Assembly (NCBI GenBank): GCA_963751695.1
Contig: CAVVVP010000009.1
Coordinates: 186,001 to 250,000 of the forward strand
DNA: 64,000 nt
Origin: SZUA-22 sp963751695
Lineage (GTDB): Bacteria > Bacteroidota > Ignavibacteria > Ignavibacteriales > Melioribacteraceae
Direction: 5' to 3'
The notes under the pieces: generated by a model
Told to the model about the DNA's origin: nothing
Database searches by the model: none
The model's input: the letters and a program-made list of their open reading frames with translations, nothing else
Part shown: positions 33,399-42,006 of the stretch, piece by piece
How the letters are laid out: each line of letters starts with the position of its first letter
Numbering within the stretch: the stretch's first letter is position 1
Program-made: the position numbers and the translations under genes

Positions 33399-34547
33399 TT
33401 AAAAACTCCACTTAATCCTTAAATAATAAAACTGACCATAGTCACCCCATTCTGTTCCCTGATCGCCAAAAAAGAATTGGCCCGCAGCAAGAAAATCAAC
33501 AGTTTGTGATAGTGATATATCAAGAAAAGGCCCAATATAAAATGATTTATCACTAGGATTAAAAATGGAAGAAAGATCAATTGCCATCAATGGAGTAATC
33601 TGATATCGGATATCACCAAAGAGTGAATATTTGGCGGGAGATAGATTTTTTGCATTATAAGAATTTTCAAAAAAATTCCCGGCACCTCCAGCTTTACCTA
33701 ACTTGCCATTACTATTATAGAGAAATTCTGCATGAACATAGATTTCATTTGGAAACGTATGTGTTATACCGAGGGAAGAGACTAGCTGTCCGGTAGTATC
33801 AGAAAAGTTTTCTCTATCTCTAAAATAGGAGAGCTCACCACTGAAATTAGCTGTTGAAATGTTGCCTGTCCAACCGCCACCAACCACATAATCTTCCATC
33901 ATTTGTCCTGCGAAAAACTGGAAATCGTAATCCCATTCATTAAACTTGAACATCAATGCTGAAGTGATTTCGTTGTTGTAATCAATTTTATATACAAACT
34001 CTAAGGAAGTAGCAAATCCGAAATAATATTGAACTCTACCAGCATCACTGCCTGGCATTTCCGGATAATCAAAGTTTAAATATGAGGCAGAGTTGAAAAT
34101 ATCGTTCGGAGTCCAAACCAGGCTTACACCCCAATTTATTCTCTGACGACCAAGCTGAACTTCAAAATTTCTACCCGTGTAAAAAATATTTAACCTATCT
34201 ATATTTGTGTAAAACACATACGACTCTCCATCCACCCATTTCTTTGTTAGATTAAAGTAGCCTTCATCTGTAGTAATAAAATCGGCATAGCTTGGTGCTA
34301 AATCGAACATTTGACCGTAGTCGATCAAGTTTCTCACTCCTGCGTTAATCGACCACCCCTCGGAAGGATAAACGAAAAAGTCGAACCTGTTCAATACCGA
34401 TCCTGATAATATCCAAGACTCCGTCTGCTTTGGAGCCCATACTTGCTGAGTGTTTTGCAAGTACCCTTTATAATCAAATATGGATTGTGACTTTGTTAAA
34501 GAAGAAAACAGAAGAGCCAGTAAGAGTATTGATAGAATCTTTTTCAT
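33399..34547 (-). CDS. Outer membrane beta-barrel protein of the ABC export operon
   Basis: A protein of about 382 residues with a signal peptide (KKILSILLLALLFSSLTKSQ) and a long series of amphipathic, aromatic strands ending in RIKWSF; a C-terminal Phe after alternating hydrophobics is the usual barrel-assembly signal. A porin-like segment FEVQLGRQRINWGVSLVWTP suggests a channel. I cannot place it in a named family. It is the last gene of the run LolA-like / permease / permease / ATPase, so it may be the outer membrane part or the cargo of that system. The frame opens at 34601, but the ATG at 34547 avoids overlap with the ATPase gene and starts the leader. Confidence 0.72.
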   Translation of the reverse strand: MKKILSILLLALLFSSLTKSQSIFDYKGYLQNTQQVWAPKQTESWILSGSVLNRFDFFVYPSEGWSINAGVRNLIDYGQMFDLAPSYADFITTDEGYFNLTKKWVDGESYVFYTNIDRLNIFYTGRNFEVQLGRQRINWGVSLVWTPNDIFNSASYLNFDYPEMPGSDAGRVQYYFGFATSLEFVYKIDYNNEITSALMFKFNEWDYDFQFFAGQMMEDYVVGGGWTGNISTANFSGELSYFRDRENFSDTTGQLVSSLGITHTFPNEIYVHAEFLYNSNGKLGKAGGAGNFFENSYNAKNLSPAKYSLFGDIRYQITPLMAIDLSSIFNPSDKSFYIGPFLDISLSQTVDFLAAGQFFFGDQGTEWGDYGQFYYLRIKWSF

Positions 34548-34575
34548 TGTGTGAAGTGAACACCAATTAACATAA

Positions 34576-35271
34576 TTATAAATTACCATTAACGATTTCA
34601 TCGGTAATCACTCTCCCATCATCCAAAGTAATAAGTCTACGAGCTCGTTTCATTACCCTAGAATCATGAGTTGAAAATATAAATGTAATTTCATCTTCCT
34701 GGTTCAATCTGTACATCATATCAAGAAGATTATGTGTTGCAGCGCTATCGAGATTTGCCGTTGGTTCATCCGCAAGAACATATTTTGGTTTGGATGCCAG
34801 TGCACGAGCAACTGCAACTCTTTGCTGCTCACCACCAGAGAGTCTGGCTGGACGCTGATCCATTTTATCTTTTAGTCCAACTTTATTAAGTAATTCTTTT
34901 ACTCTACTGTTTCTCACAGATTTATCAACGCCCTGCAAATGCATTATAAACTCTACATTCTCTTTTGCAGATAGTACAGGAATAAGATTGTAAGCCTGGA
35001 AAACAAATCCGATATTCCGAAGTCTGAAATCTATCAACTCTCTTCCATTAAGACTTGATAAGTTTGTATCGCTTACAAATACTTTTCCATCAGTGGGTTT
35101 ATCTAATCCTCCAATTAAATTGAGTAAAGTTGTTTTTCCACAACCAGAAGGTCCTACGAGTGCCGTAAATTCACCTTTTTCAATGTTAATGGAGACGTCA
35201 TTTGTTGCATGAACTGGAGTTGCAGCTCCATCATATATTTTATTTAGTTTTACAGTTTTGATGATACTCAT
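34576..35271 (-). CDS. ABC transporter ATP-binding protein (MacB/LolD type)
   Basis: A 231-residue ATPase. It shows Walker A GPSGCGKTT (about residue 39), the Q-loop in GFVFQAYNLIPVLSAKENV, the signature LSGGEQQRVAVARALA (about 143), Walker B YVLADEPTANLDS and the switch His in FSTHDSR. It belongs to the group that partners FtsX-like permeases (MacB, LolCDE). Two such permease genes lie directly upstream, so it should power that complex, moving lipoproteins, lipids or small molecules between the inner membrane and the periplasm. The gap to the permease gene is 35 bases. Confidence 0.93.
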   Translation of the reverse strand: MSIIKTVKLNKIYDGAATPVHATNDVSINIEKGEFTALVGPSGCGKTTLLNLIGGLDKPTDGKVFVSDTNLSSLNGRELIDFRLRNIGFVFQAYNLIPVLSAKENVEFIMHLQGVDKSVRNSRVKELLNKVGLKDKMDQRPARLSGGEQQRVAVARALASKPKYVLADEPTANLDSAATHNLLDMMYRLNQEDEITFIFSTHDSRVMKRARRLITLDDGRVITDEIVNGNL

Positions 35272-35306
35272 AATTCTATACCATTAATTTTCATTTCAAA
35301 ATTATA

Positions 35307-36545
35307 TTAAACATCATGTCTTACAGCTTCAGCTGGATTAAACTTAAGAGCTTTTCTCGCTGGTAAGATTGAAGCAAACATTGCCGTTATAAATACGAGC
35401 ATTCCAATCTGGATATAATAGAGATTTGCCAATTCTGGGTAAACAAAAGCACTGTAGCCCCAGGAGTTTAATCCTTCAGCAAATACCGTAAGATCTATTC
35501 CACTTCTGTTAGTAAGTTCGATTGCGATATAACTTAGTAAAAGACCAACAACTCCTCCCGTAATTGAAAGCATCACAGTTTCTAGCATAATCATTAGGAA
35601 AACTTTGATTTTGTTCATCCCTATTGCCATCAGCATTCCAATTTCACGTACTCTCTCCATTACCGACATTAGCATAGTATTAATAATTCCAAAACTTAGT
35701 GCCACTAATATTATCATTACAAAAATCATACTGAATTGTATTGTCATCTCATTAAACATCTTTAGAACCGGTTGAATCTCTTCCCATCCTCTAGCAGTAA
35801 GTATTCCAGAATTTATTTCATCTGCAAATTGTTTTTTAAGCTCTTCCGTTACTTGCGTAGTTAGTTCGTTGTGATTTAAAAGTATCCCAATCTCGTTAAC
35901 ACTTTTTTCATCCACTTCAATTAGAGTGCACAAGTCAGTTTTGTTTACATAAACATTAACTTGATCAACTGCGGAATTATCAGTCTTATAAATGCCGACA
36001 ACGCGAAACGCCCCGTATGAAATATCACCTGTAGAGTTTTGAATAGTTATAACTATTTTAGAACTAGTTTTAACCTTTAATTTATCTGCAAGTTTTTGAC
36101 CTATGATTATGGGATTTTTTAAGTCTGATTCAAAATAATTCCCTTCAACAAGTTTGGTAAAGAGATCACTTACTTCTTTTTCTTTACTAGGTATAACTCC
36201 ATTTATTATAATCCCTGTTCCTGTAATTGCGGAACTAGCCATTGCTGGGCTAACAAATCTTTCACTAGCTGATTTTACTCCTTTCGTAGCATTGATTACT
36301 TCCAGTTTTTTAGCTGGGTCCTCAATAGTGAACTCGATTTCATTGTTTATCAGAAACCTAGGATTATGTAATTGTATGTTAGAAATTAAAGTTTTAATTG
36401 CAGAATTGATCTGCTGTTGTGCCATCCCATTCGCAAATGCAAGGTAGAAAATACCTCCAAGGAGTCCGAGAGAAATTGAAGTAATAATGATCAAACTTCT
36501 CAGTTTATTTCGCCAAACATTTTTCCATGCTATCGAAAAAATCAT
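35307..36545 (-). CDS. FtsX-like ABC permease (second of pair)
   Basis: A 412-residue inner membrane protein with the MacB/LolC layout: one N-terminal helix (LRSLIIITSISLGLLGGIFYLAF), a periplasmic MacB-PCD-like domain (about residues 40-265) and an FtsX domain with three helices (FSMIFVMIILVALSFGIINTM, MIMLETVMLSITGGVVGLLL, YYIQIGMLVFITAMFASILPA). The start NVWRNKLRSL is typical. It lies ten bases after the other permease gene, and the two probably form a heterodimer with the ATPase downstream. Confidence 0.92.
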   Translation of the reverse strand: MIFSIAWKNVWRNKLRSLIIITSISLGLLGGIFYLAFANGMAQQQINSAIKTLISNIQLHNPRFLINNEIEFTIEDPAKKLEVINATKGVKSASERFVSPAMASSAITGTGIIINGVIPSKEKEVSDLFTKLVEGNYFESDLKNPIIIGQKLADKLKVKTSSKIVITIQNSTGDISYGAFRVVGIYKTDNSAVDQVNVYVNKTDLCTLIEVDEKSVNEIGILLNHNELTTQVTEELKKQFADEINSGILTARGWEEIQPVLKMFNEMTIQFSMIFVMIILVALSFGIINTMLMSVMERVREIGMLMAIGMNKIKVFLMIMLETVMLSITGGVVGLLLSYIAIELTNRSGIDLTVFAEGLNSWGYSAFVYPELANLYYIQIGMLVFITAMFASILPARKALKFNPAEAVRHDV

Positions 36546-36554
36546 TTCTTTCTA

Positions 36555-37775
36555 CTAACTCCTCATAGATTTAAGAATATCCAACTTTAAGATCTTTGAA
36601 ATAGGATAAAGAATTGCTATCACAGCAATAAAAATTATTGTAATTGTCTGATTAATAAATATTCCAGGATCAATTGAAAAAGGGAGAACTGGATCTACTC
36701 CAAATTGCAGCATTGCGTCTTTTAAATCTCCCTCCAGTGGTATCGGATTTCTGTGTAAATGCGAGAGTAGAGGTAATGCACTAACTATTGCAAGCACAAT
36801 TGCAACAATTCCTATCATTAAGGTTTCAGTAAAAACTATAACAAAGAGTTTTGTTTTCTGCATACCAACAGCAATCATAACCGCAAATTCTTTTTTTCGT
36901 TCCATAGTCATCATCATTATTGTCCCGAACATTCCAAATCCAATTACGATGTATAGAATGGCAAGCATTATAATTCCACCTGCGCTGTCACTTTCAATTG
37001 CTTGTACCATTTCTTTATTTAATTCTTCCCATGTCATTACTTCATATTCACCTCCAATTTTTTGAGTTATTGAAGATGCTATATTCTTCAATTCCGCAAC
37101 ATCGTTAATCATTATTGAGTATGAAGTAGCCCTTCCATATGCAGCATAGAATTCTTGTCCAGTTTTCAAGTTCGTATAGATCATCTGGTTATTTAGCTGC
37201 GGAATTGGATAATCGAATATTCCTTTAATTCTATATTGTGCTGCAGCAGTAACACCATGGTATCCCTGACCAAGTAAAACAAGTGTATCACCAACCTCAA
37301 CTTGCAGATATTCAGCAAGTTTTTTAGCTACAATAATTTGGTCATCATCGTTTGTAAGATATTCACCATCTATTACTTTTTCAGAAAGTTTATTAATTGA
37401 GTTTTCAATCTCAGGATCGGTTGCAATTATTAGTGCTCCTTTTGTATGCTTTCCAGAAGAAGTTAAAGCAAATGATTCTAGCCTTGGAAGAACTGTAACA
37501 ATATTTTCTGTGTTTTTAACATCATTTAGCAATTCTTTTGAATTAGCGAATGTTTTATCTATTGATTTATTCTCCCAATACCCCTGTTTGTGAACCTGAA
37601 TATATCCAGTGGAAAGCTTTACAGCATTCTCAATCATATTAGCATAACTACCAATCTGCATTGATCGTGTAAAGAGTGAGAGAAATGCAGCAAGAAAAAT
37701 AGACGCCATTGTAATAATAGTTCGGCGCTTATTCCTCCAAATATTTCTCCAAGATAGTTTTAGAATTTCTTTCAT
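36555..37775 (-). CDS. FtsX-like ABC permease (first of pair)
   Basis: A 406-residue permease with the same layout as its neighbour: N-terminal NIWRNKRRTIITMASIFLAA, a periplasmic domain, then three C-terminal helices (IIMLAILYIVIGFGMFGTIM, FVIVFTETLMIGIVAIVLAI, QTITIIFIAVIAILYPISKI). It is only distantly similar to the second permease, as expected for a heterodimer. The LolA-like gene ends five bases upstream, so the genes are tightly coupled. Confidence 0.92.
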   Translation of the reverse strand: MKEILKLSWRNIWRNKRRTIITMASIFLAAFLSLFTRSMQIGSYANMIENAVKLSTGYIQVHKQGYWENKSIDKTFANSKELLNDVKNTENIVTVLPRLESFALTSSGKHTKGALIIATDPEIENSINKLSEKVIDGEYLTNDDDQIIVAKKLAEYLQVEVGDTLVLLGQGYHGVTAAAQYRIKGIFDYPIPQLNNQMIYTNLKTGQEFYAAYGRATSYSIMINDVAELKNIASSITQKIGGEYEVMTWEELNKEMVQAIESDSAGGIIMLAILYIVIGFGMFGTIMMMTMERKKEFAVMIAVGMQKTKLFVIVFTETLMIGIVAIVLAIVSALPLLSHLHRNPIPLEGDLKDAMLQFGVDPVLPFSIDPGIFINQTITIIFIAVIAILYPISKILKLDILKSMRS

Positions 37776-37780
37776 AACTT

Positions 37781-38518
37781 CTACTTAACTCTCTTCATGT
37801 TCTGTTTTGAAAAGAAATCTGAACTTACATCAATGTTAAATTTTATATCACTATATTCAAAAATAGTTTTGTTCCCAGGTTTATCTGTGGGTGTCATCTC
37901 CATTTTGGTTGGAAGTTCACGATCTCCAACATTTTTAATTTTGCTGCCTATCATTGAATTGACGAGTTGCAATGTTTCATCATAATACTCAGCTTTGAGC
38001 TGAAGATAGTTTTTCTTTGAGACATGAGTTACTATTTTTCCCCAGACAACAGGGGCATCTGGTTTTGGAAGCATTTCAATTTCCCAGCAATCATAACCCT
38101 CAATTTCTGAGTCTCCAATAATTTTATGGTTATAATCCTTTACAATGGAAGATTGTCTAAGTAGATCGTCATTTGTAAAGTCTGATCCCATCCATGACTG
38201 CATCATCATAGATGGAGGAAGCTTGATCATTCTTCCAATCGAAGGCATCCAATTCCATAATTCCATATCTCTCTTTAGAAAAACTTGTCCTTTGTCGCGA
38301 GCTGGGGAAGTAATATATATCATATAATATTCAGTACCTTTGGACCATGTCCTCATCTCAACTTCGCGTGACCAATCAGGTCTCACGATACTCATTTTAC
38401 TTATAGATTGAGAAGATAGCCCATTTATATTGTCGTTCATCTTTTTAACAATTTCTTTCGCATCCTGTCCATACATAAGACTAGCTGCTAACAACAAACT
38501 CAAAAATAGTGATCTCAA
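37781..38518 (-). CDS. Outer-membrane-lipoprotein-sorting (LolA-like) protein
   Basis: A periplasmic protein of about 245 residues. After a signal peptide (RSLFLSLLLAASLMYGQ) the protein follows the LolA/LolB-like half-barrel family that accompanies export operons: SISKMSIVRPDWSREVEMRT, KDKGQVFL-like ARDKGQVFLKRDMELWNWMP, DSEIEGYDCWEIEMLPKP. It may carry a lipid or lipoprotein for the ABC complex. No ATG lies upstream. TTG at 38518 has GAGG six bases before it, so I prefer it over the longest frame (38557), which would run through the operator. It is the first gene of the operon, divergent from the TetR gene. Confidence 0.82.
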   Translation of the reverse strand: MRSLFLSLLLAASLMYGQDAKEIVKKMNDNINGLSSQSISKMSIVRPDWSREVEMRTWSKGTEYYMIYITSPARDKGQVFLKRDMELWNWMPSIGRMIKLPPSMMMQSWMGSDFTNDDLLRQSSIVKDYNHKIIGDSEIEGYDCWEIEMLPKPDAPVVWGKIVTHVSKKNYLQLKAEYYDETLQLVNSMIGSKIKNVGDRELPTKMEMTPTDKPGNKTIFEYSDIKFNIDVSSDFFSKQNMKRVK

Positions 38519-38538
38519 TTTGAACCTCAATTTATAAA

Positions 38539-38586
38539 TGACTAACCGTTCAGTCAAAACTTACGACATTTTGACGAATGAGTCAA
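38539..38586. promoter_or_regulatory. TetR-type operators between divergent genes
   Basis: Two palindromes lie between the LolA-like operon and the tetR-type gene: TGACTAACCGTTCAGTCA (38539-38556; half sites match at 7 of 9 positions) and TTGACGAATGAGTCAA (38571-38586; perfect TTGAC N6 GTCAA). A third half site, TGACTGAAC, lies in the first codons of the TetR gene (38641-38649). The arrangement suggests autoregulation and control of the export operon by the neighbouring repressor. Confidence 0.7.
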
Positions 38587-38639
38587 GAAAAAGTTCATAA
38601 ATATTATTCTTGTAATTTTGATCTCAAAAATTTATATTT

Positions 38640-39266
38640 ATGACTGAACACTTAATCAATCAAAACAACATGCCAAGAACAAAAGAACAATTTGAAGAAA
38701 TTAGAAATAAGACAAAGCAGAATATAATTGATGCCGCACTTAAATTGTTTGCACATCGAGGGTATCATGGTACTTCTATTGCAGAAATTGCAAAAGAAGC
38801 TGGAGTTAGTAAAGGTCTTGCGTATAATTATTTTAGTAGTAAGAGTGAACTAGCAGATGCGATTTTTGCTCAAATATATAGTTTATTTGATCAATTTGAT
38901 CAACTATTTGAACAAATTGAGGATCCATACAAAACTTTAGAGCTTTTGATCAAAAATACTTTCAAAACATTAAGGGCTGATCGTGAATTCTGGAAATTAT
39001 ATACTTCTTTTGGGCTTCAGCAAGAATTATCAGATAACATGTCAAATATGTTTAAAGTTATTGAAAGTAAGTATATATCTAAATTGATTAAATTGTTTAG
39101 AAAAATTGGGGTAAAAAATCCAAAAGCTGAGGCATATCTTTTAGGTGCAATTCTAGATGGTGTTCCAGTTGATTACTTGATCGCAGATGAAAATTATCCT
39201 CTAAAAAGTGTAGAAAATCTTTTATTAAAAAAGTATAGTAAAGAAAATTTGCAGAGTCAGATATAA
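38640..39266 (+). CDS. TetR-family transcriptional regulator
   Basis: A 208-residue repressor. The N-terminal HTH (IIDAALKLFAHRGYHGTSIA, then EIAKEAGVSKGLAYNYFSSK) is classic TetR. The C-terminal helical ligand-binding domain has no recognisable ligand. Two starts are possible: ATG at 38640 or at 38670 (MPRTKEQFEE); neither has a clear ribosome site. I kept the first; the second begins closer to the usual TetR start. It very probably binds the palindromes at 38539-38586 and controls the divergent LolA/FtsX/ABC operon. Confidence 0.9.
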   Translation: MTEHLINQNNMPRTKEQFEEIRNKTKQNIIDAALKLFAHRGYHGTSIAEIAKEAGVSKGLAYNYFSSKSELADAIFAQIYSLFDQFDQLFEQIEDPYKTLELLIKNTFKTLRADREFWKLYTSFGLQQELSDNMSNMFKVIESKYISKLIKLFRKIGVKNPKAEAYLLGAILDGVPVDYLIADENYPLKSVENLLLKKYSKENLQSQI

Positions 39267-39286
39267 TAAATAAGTAATTTAGAAGT

Positions 39287-40036
39287 ATGAATAACCTATC
39301 TGTAACAATAGTTACAAAGAACGAAGAAAAAAATATTGAGCGCTGCTTAAAGTCTCTAACTTGGGTTGACGAAATTGTTGTTTTAGATACTGGCTCAACA
39401 GATTCGACAAGAGAGATCTGTCAAAAATATAATTGTAAGATAGTAAATTCGGATTGGAAAGGATTTGGAAGAACAAAGAAACGAGCCGTTGATTCAGCAA
39501 AAAACAACTGGATACTTTCAGTAGATTCAGACGAAGAAGTAACAAAAGAATTGCAAAGCAAAATAATAATGATCCTCAATTCTCCAAAGAACAATGCATA
39601 TCGAATCAAGAGAAGTTCGTTTTATTTAGATAGAATGATAAAACACTGTGGATGGAATAGTGATTATCCTTTGAGACTTTTCAACAAAGAATTTGGGAAT
39701 TTCAACGATAGGGAAATTCATGAATTTGTCGAAATGACGGATGAAAATAATATAGGAAAAATTGAAGAACCATTACTTCACTATACTTATCCTACCATTG
39801 ATTCGCATATTGCTAAAGCAAATAGATATTCCACATTGCAAGCTGAAGAAATGAAACAAAAGGGTAAATCATACTCTCTTATTACCGCAAAAGTATTGGC
39901 GATTAATAAGTTCGTAAATATGTATTTTCTAAGACTCGGATTCCTTGATGGAAAAGAAGGATTTATTCTTTGCTCAATTGCATCATTTGGAGTTTATTTA
40001 AAGTACATTAAATTATGGAAGCTCAATAAAAATTAG
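39287..40036 (+). CDS. Family 2 glycosyltransferase (LPS core WaaE/KdtX-like)
   Basis: A 249-residue GT2 enzyme. It opens with LSVTIVTKNEEKNIERCLKS, has VLDTGSTDSTREI for nucleotide-sugar binding, and the DXD-like WILSVDSDEEVTKEL near residue 77. The later part (SFYLDRMIKHCGWNSDYPLR, REIHEFVE) follows the WaaE/KdtX group that adds glucose to the lipopolysaccharide inner core. There is no membrane segment except a hydrophobic C-terminal helix (ILCSIASFGVYLKYIKLW). It lies 20 bases after the TetR gene and 17 before nadK, so the genes may be co-transcribed. Confidence 0.87.
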   Translation: MNNLSVTIVTKNEEKNIERCLKSLTWVDEIVVLDTGSTDSTREICQKYNCKIVNSDWKGFGRTKKRAVDSAKNNWILSVDSDEEVTKELQSKIIMILNSPKNNAYRIKRSSFYLDRMIKHCGWNSDYPLRLFNKEFGNFNDREIHEFVEMTDENNIGKIEEPLLHYTYPTIDSHIAKANRYSTLQAEEMKQKGKSYSLITAKVLAINKFVNMYFLRLGFLDGKEGFILCSIASFGVYLKYIKLWKLNKN

Positions 40037-40053
40037 TTTTATATGGAGTCTTA

Positions 40054-40953
40054 ATGAAGCTCGGTATTGTTCCCAACAACAGAAAAGAAAACATTGTTGA
40101 AGTCGTAGAACTTCTAACCAAAAAACTGAAATCTAAGGGAATTGAATTTCTGATCTGCGATTCATTTCACCCTTTCATTGAAAAAAGTAGAGAACTAAGC
40201 AAAGCCGAATTTATTCCAAACAAAGACCTTTTTTTAGAATCCGATATAATAGTTTCTATTGGAGGTGATGGCACTGTATTAACCACAGGCTACTTAGCGC
40301 GAAATAGCGGAACACCTATATTAGGAATAAATTTTGGAAAGCTTGGATTTCTTGCGGAATATGAGATTAGAAATCTGGATAAATTATTTGATGAGCTTCT
40401 GAATGATGAGTATGAGGTTGAAGAACGGATCACACTTATTGGGTCGAGCAGAAATGAAGACAACTCAGAATTTTTTGCCATTAATGATATTGTTATTGAC
40501 AAAGGAAGATGGGCAAAAATGATCGAGCTGGAACTTAAGGTGGATAATAAATATGTATCAACTTTTCTAGCTGATGGGATTATTATATCAACTCCAACGG
40601 GCTCTACTGGATATTCTCTATCAGCAGGTGGACCAATAGTTGATCCAAAAGCACGAGCCATTACCATTAGTCCAATCTCACCTCATACATTGACTATTAG
40701 GCCACTTGTACTTTCAAGTGTGCAGCAAATTAGAATTAAAGCATCTTCAGTCTATGAATCTATTCAGATAAGCTGTGATGGACAAAGAGTTTCACATCAT
40801 GATTCTCCGAGTTCTGTCGAGATATTTAGCAGCAACATTCCCCTCAAACTTGTTAGAACAAATACCACTAGTTATTTCGACATTCTCCGCAAAAAACTTT
40901 ACTGGGGAATTGATTTTAGAAGCAGTTTAAATAATGGAGATAACGGCGATTAA
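40054..40953 (+). CDS. nadK: NAD kinase
   Basis: A 299-residue enzyme that phosphorylates NAD to NADP. The hallmark GGDGTVL with catalytic Asp72 is present, followed by GINFGKLGFLAEY and the NE/D-type substrate loop (FAINDIVIDKG). The C-terminal part has TPTGSTGYSLSAGGPI, which binds NAD, and SPHTLTIRPLVLS. Length is normal for the family. Its end overlaps the next gene by 20 bases. Confidence 0.96.
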   Translation: MKLGIVPNNRKENIVEVVELLTKKLKSKGIEFLICDSFHPFIEKSRELSKAEFIPNKDLFLESDIIVSIGGDGTVLTTGYLARNSGTPILGINFGKLGFLAEYEIRNLDKLFDELLNDEYEVEERITLIGSSRNEDNSEFFAINDIVIDKGRWAKMIELELKVDNKYVSTFLADGIIISTPTGSTGYSLSAGGPIVDPKARAITISPISPHTLTIRPLVLSSVQQIRIKASSVYESIQISCDGQRVSHHDSPSSVEIFSSNIPLKLVRTNTTSYFDILRKKLYWGIDFRSSLNNGDNGD

Positions 40954-41452
40954 AAAAACACTGGTTTCACTATTTATTATTTCTTCATTTATGTCAGCAC
41001 AAGACAATTCACATTTTGGAATTGATGAAAAAACCGGCAAATCAATCTTATTTGGGAAAGTAGATAGGGAAGCATTAGTTGATTCAAATTTTGCGTGGTG
41101 GTTTAACTCTGCATATAAGTTTTATAAGCCTGATAGTGCAATAATAAACGAATTAAAAAATCTCGATCTCAGCACTACAGATATTAAATTGATATTGGGT
41201 ACTTGGTGCAGCGATAGCAGAAGGGAGGTCCCAAGATTCTTTAAAATTATTGATCTAATTGAATATCCAGAAAGCCAAATAGAAATAATTGCTGTTAACA
41301 GAGATAAAGTAGTTCCCGAATCAGTCGAGGAGATAGATGATATCGAATTCGTTCCAACATTTATTTTTTATGAAGATGATGAAGAAGTGGGCCGAATTGT
41401 CGAAACTCCAGATGATTCTCTTGAGGAAGATATGCTGGAATTTTTGGAATAA
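40934..41452 (+). CDS. Exported thioredoxin-fold protein with a single active-site cysteine
   Basis: A 172-residue protein with an N-terminal leader (LVSLFIISSFMSAQ). The thioredoxin fold is seen in LILGTWCSDSRREVPRFFKI, where the usual WCxxC has become WCSDS: the second cysteine is replaced by serine. The cis-proline region is VEEIDDIEFVPTFIFYED. Related bacterial proteins with CxDSR-type motifs exist, but I cannot assign a reaction. A monothiol site suggests isomerase-like, peroxidase-like or structural use rather than disulphide reduction. It begins inside nadK (20-base overlap), so translation is coupled. Confidence 0.8.
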   Translation: MEITAIKKTLVSLFIISSFMSAQDNSHFGIDEKTGKSILFGKVDREALVDSNFAWWFNSAYKFYKPDSAIINELKNLDLSTTDIKLILGTWCSDSRREVPRFFKIIDLIEYPESQIEIIAVNRDKVVPESVEEIDDIEFVPTFIFYEDDEEVGRIVETPDDSLEEDMLEFLE

Positions 41453-41536
41453 TATATGCCAAAGTAAGAATGTTATCTTACATTCAGTTAGCCACTTAGC
41501 TTGCTCATCCATTATACAAATAAAATAAGTGAAGCT

Positions 41537-41938
41537 ATGAACAAGATTATTCTAATAATATTTATAGTTACCCTTTTAAGTTGTAATGAAGATACAATAG
41601 TTGAAACAAATACTGATTATAGGGAAGTCCAGTTTGATCTTCAATATGGATTTGCAAATAATTCAGTAGTAGTAGAAGTTAATTCCACAATTCATTTTAA
41701 TGCCATGTTGTCCAACTTATCTCCTCTATCGGGTCCTGAAGCTTCATTTAATATATTGTTAGAAAGGGGTTCCCATGAATTAATTATTCATAGAAAGTCA
41801 TTAATGACAAGTAGTGAAACATTTAACTACACAACTTACATTGAAATTGGAAGAGCGACCAAATATTATATTGGTATAAATATTTATAATGATTCACTAA
41901 AGGTAGCAATTCAAGACAGTTCATTTTTGTACATTTAA
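41537..41938 (+). CDS. Small lipoprotein of unknown function
   Basis: A lipoprotein of about 133 residues. The leader NKIILIIFIVTLLSC ends in lipobox LLSC. The mature part is all-beta in character (VQFDLQYGFANNSVVVEVN, YYIGINIYNDSLKVAI) and contains no named domain. The frame opens at 41501, but the ATG at 41537 directly starts the leader and has AAGTGAAG upstream. It may share a transcript with the thioredoxin-like gene. Confidence 0.7.
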   Translation: MNKIILIIFIVTLLSCNEDTIVETNTDYREVQFDLQYGFANNSVVVEVNSTIHFNAMLSNLSPLSGPEASFNILLERGSHELIIHRKSLMTSSETFNYTTYIEIGRATKYYIGINIYNDSLKVAIQDSSFLYI

Positions 41939-42006
41939 ATTATTTATAACCAGTTGTTCAAAACCGACCTTTCTAAGATTTCTGAAACCAGATAAATTAG
42001 AAATGA

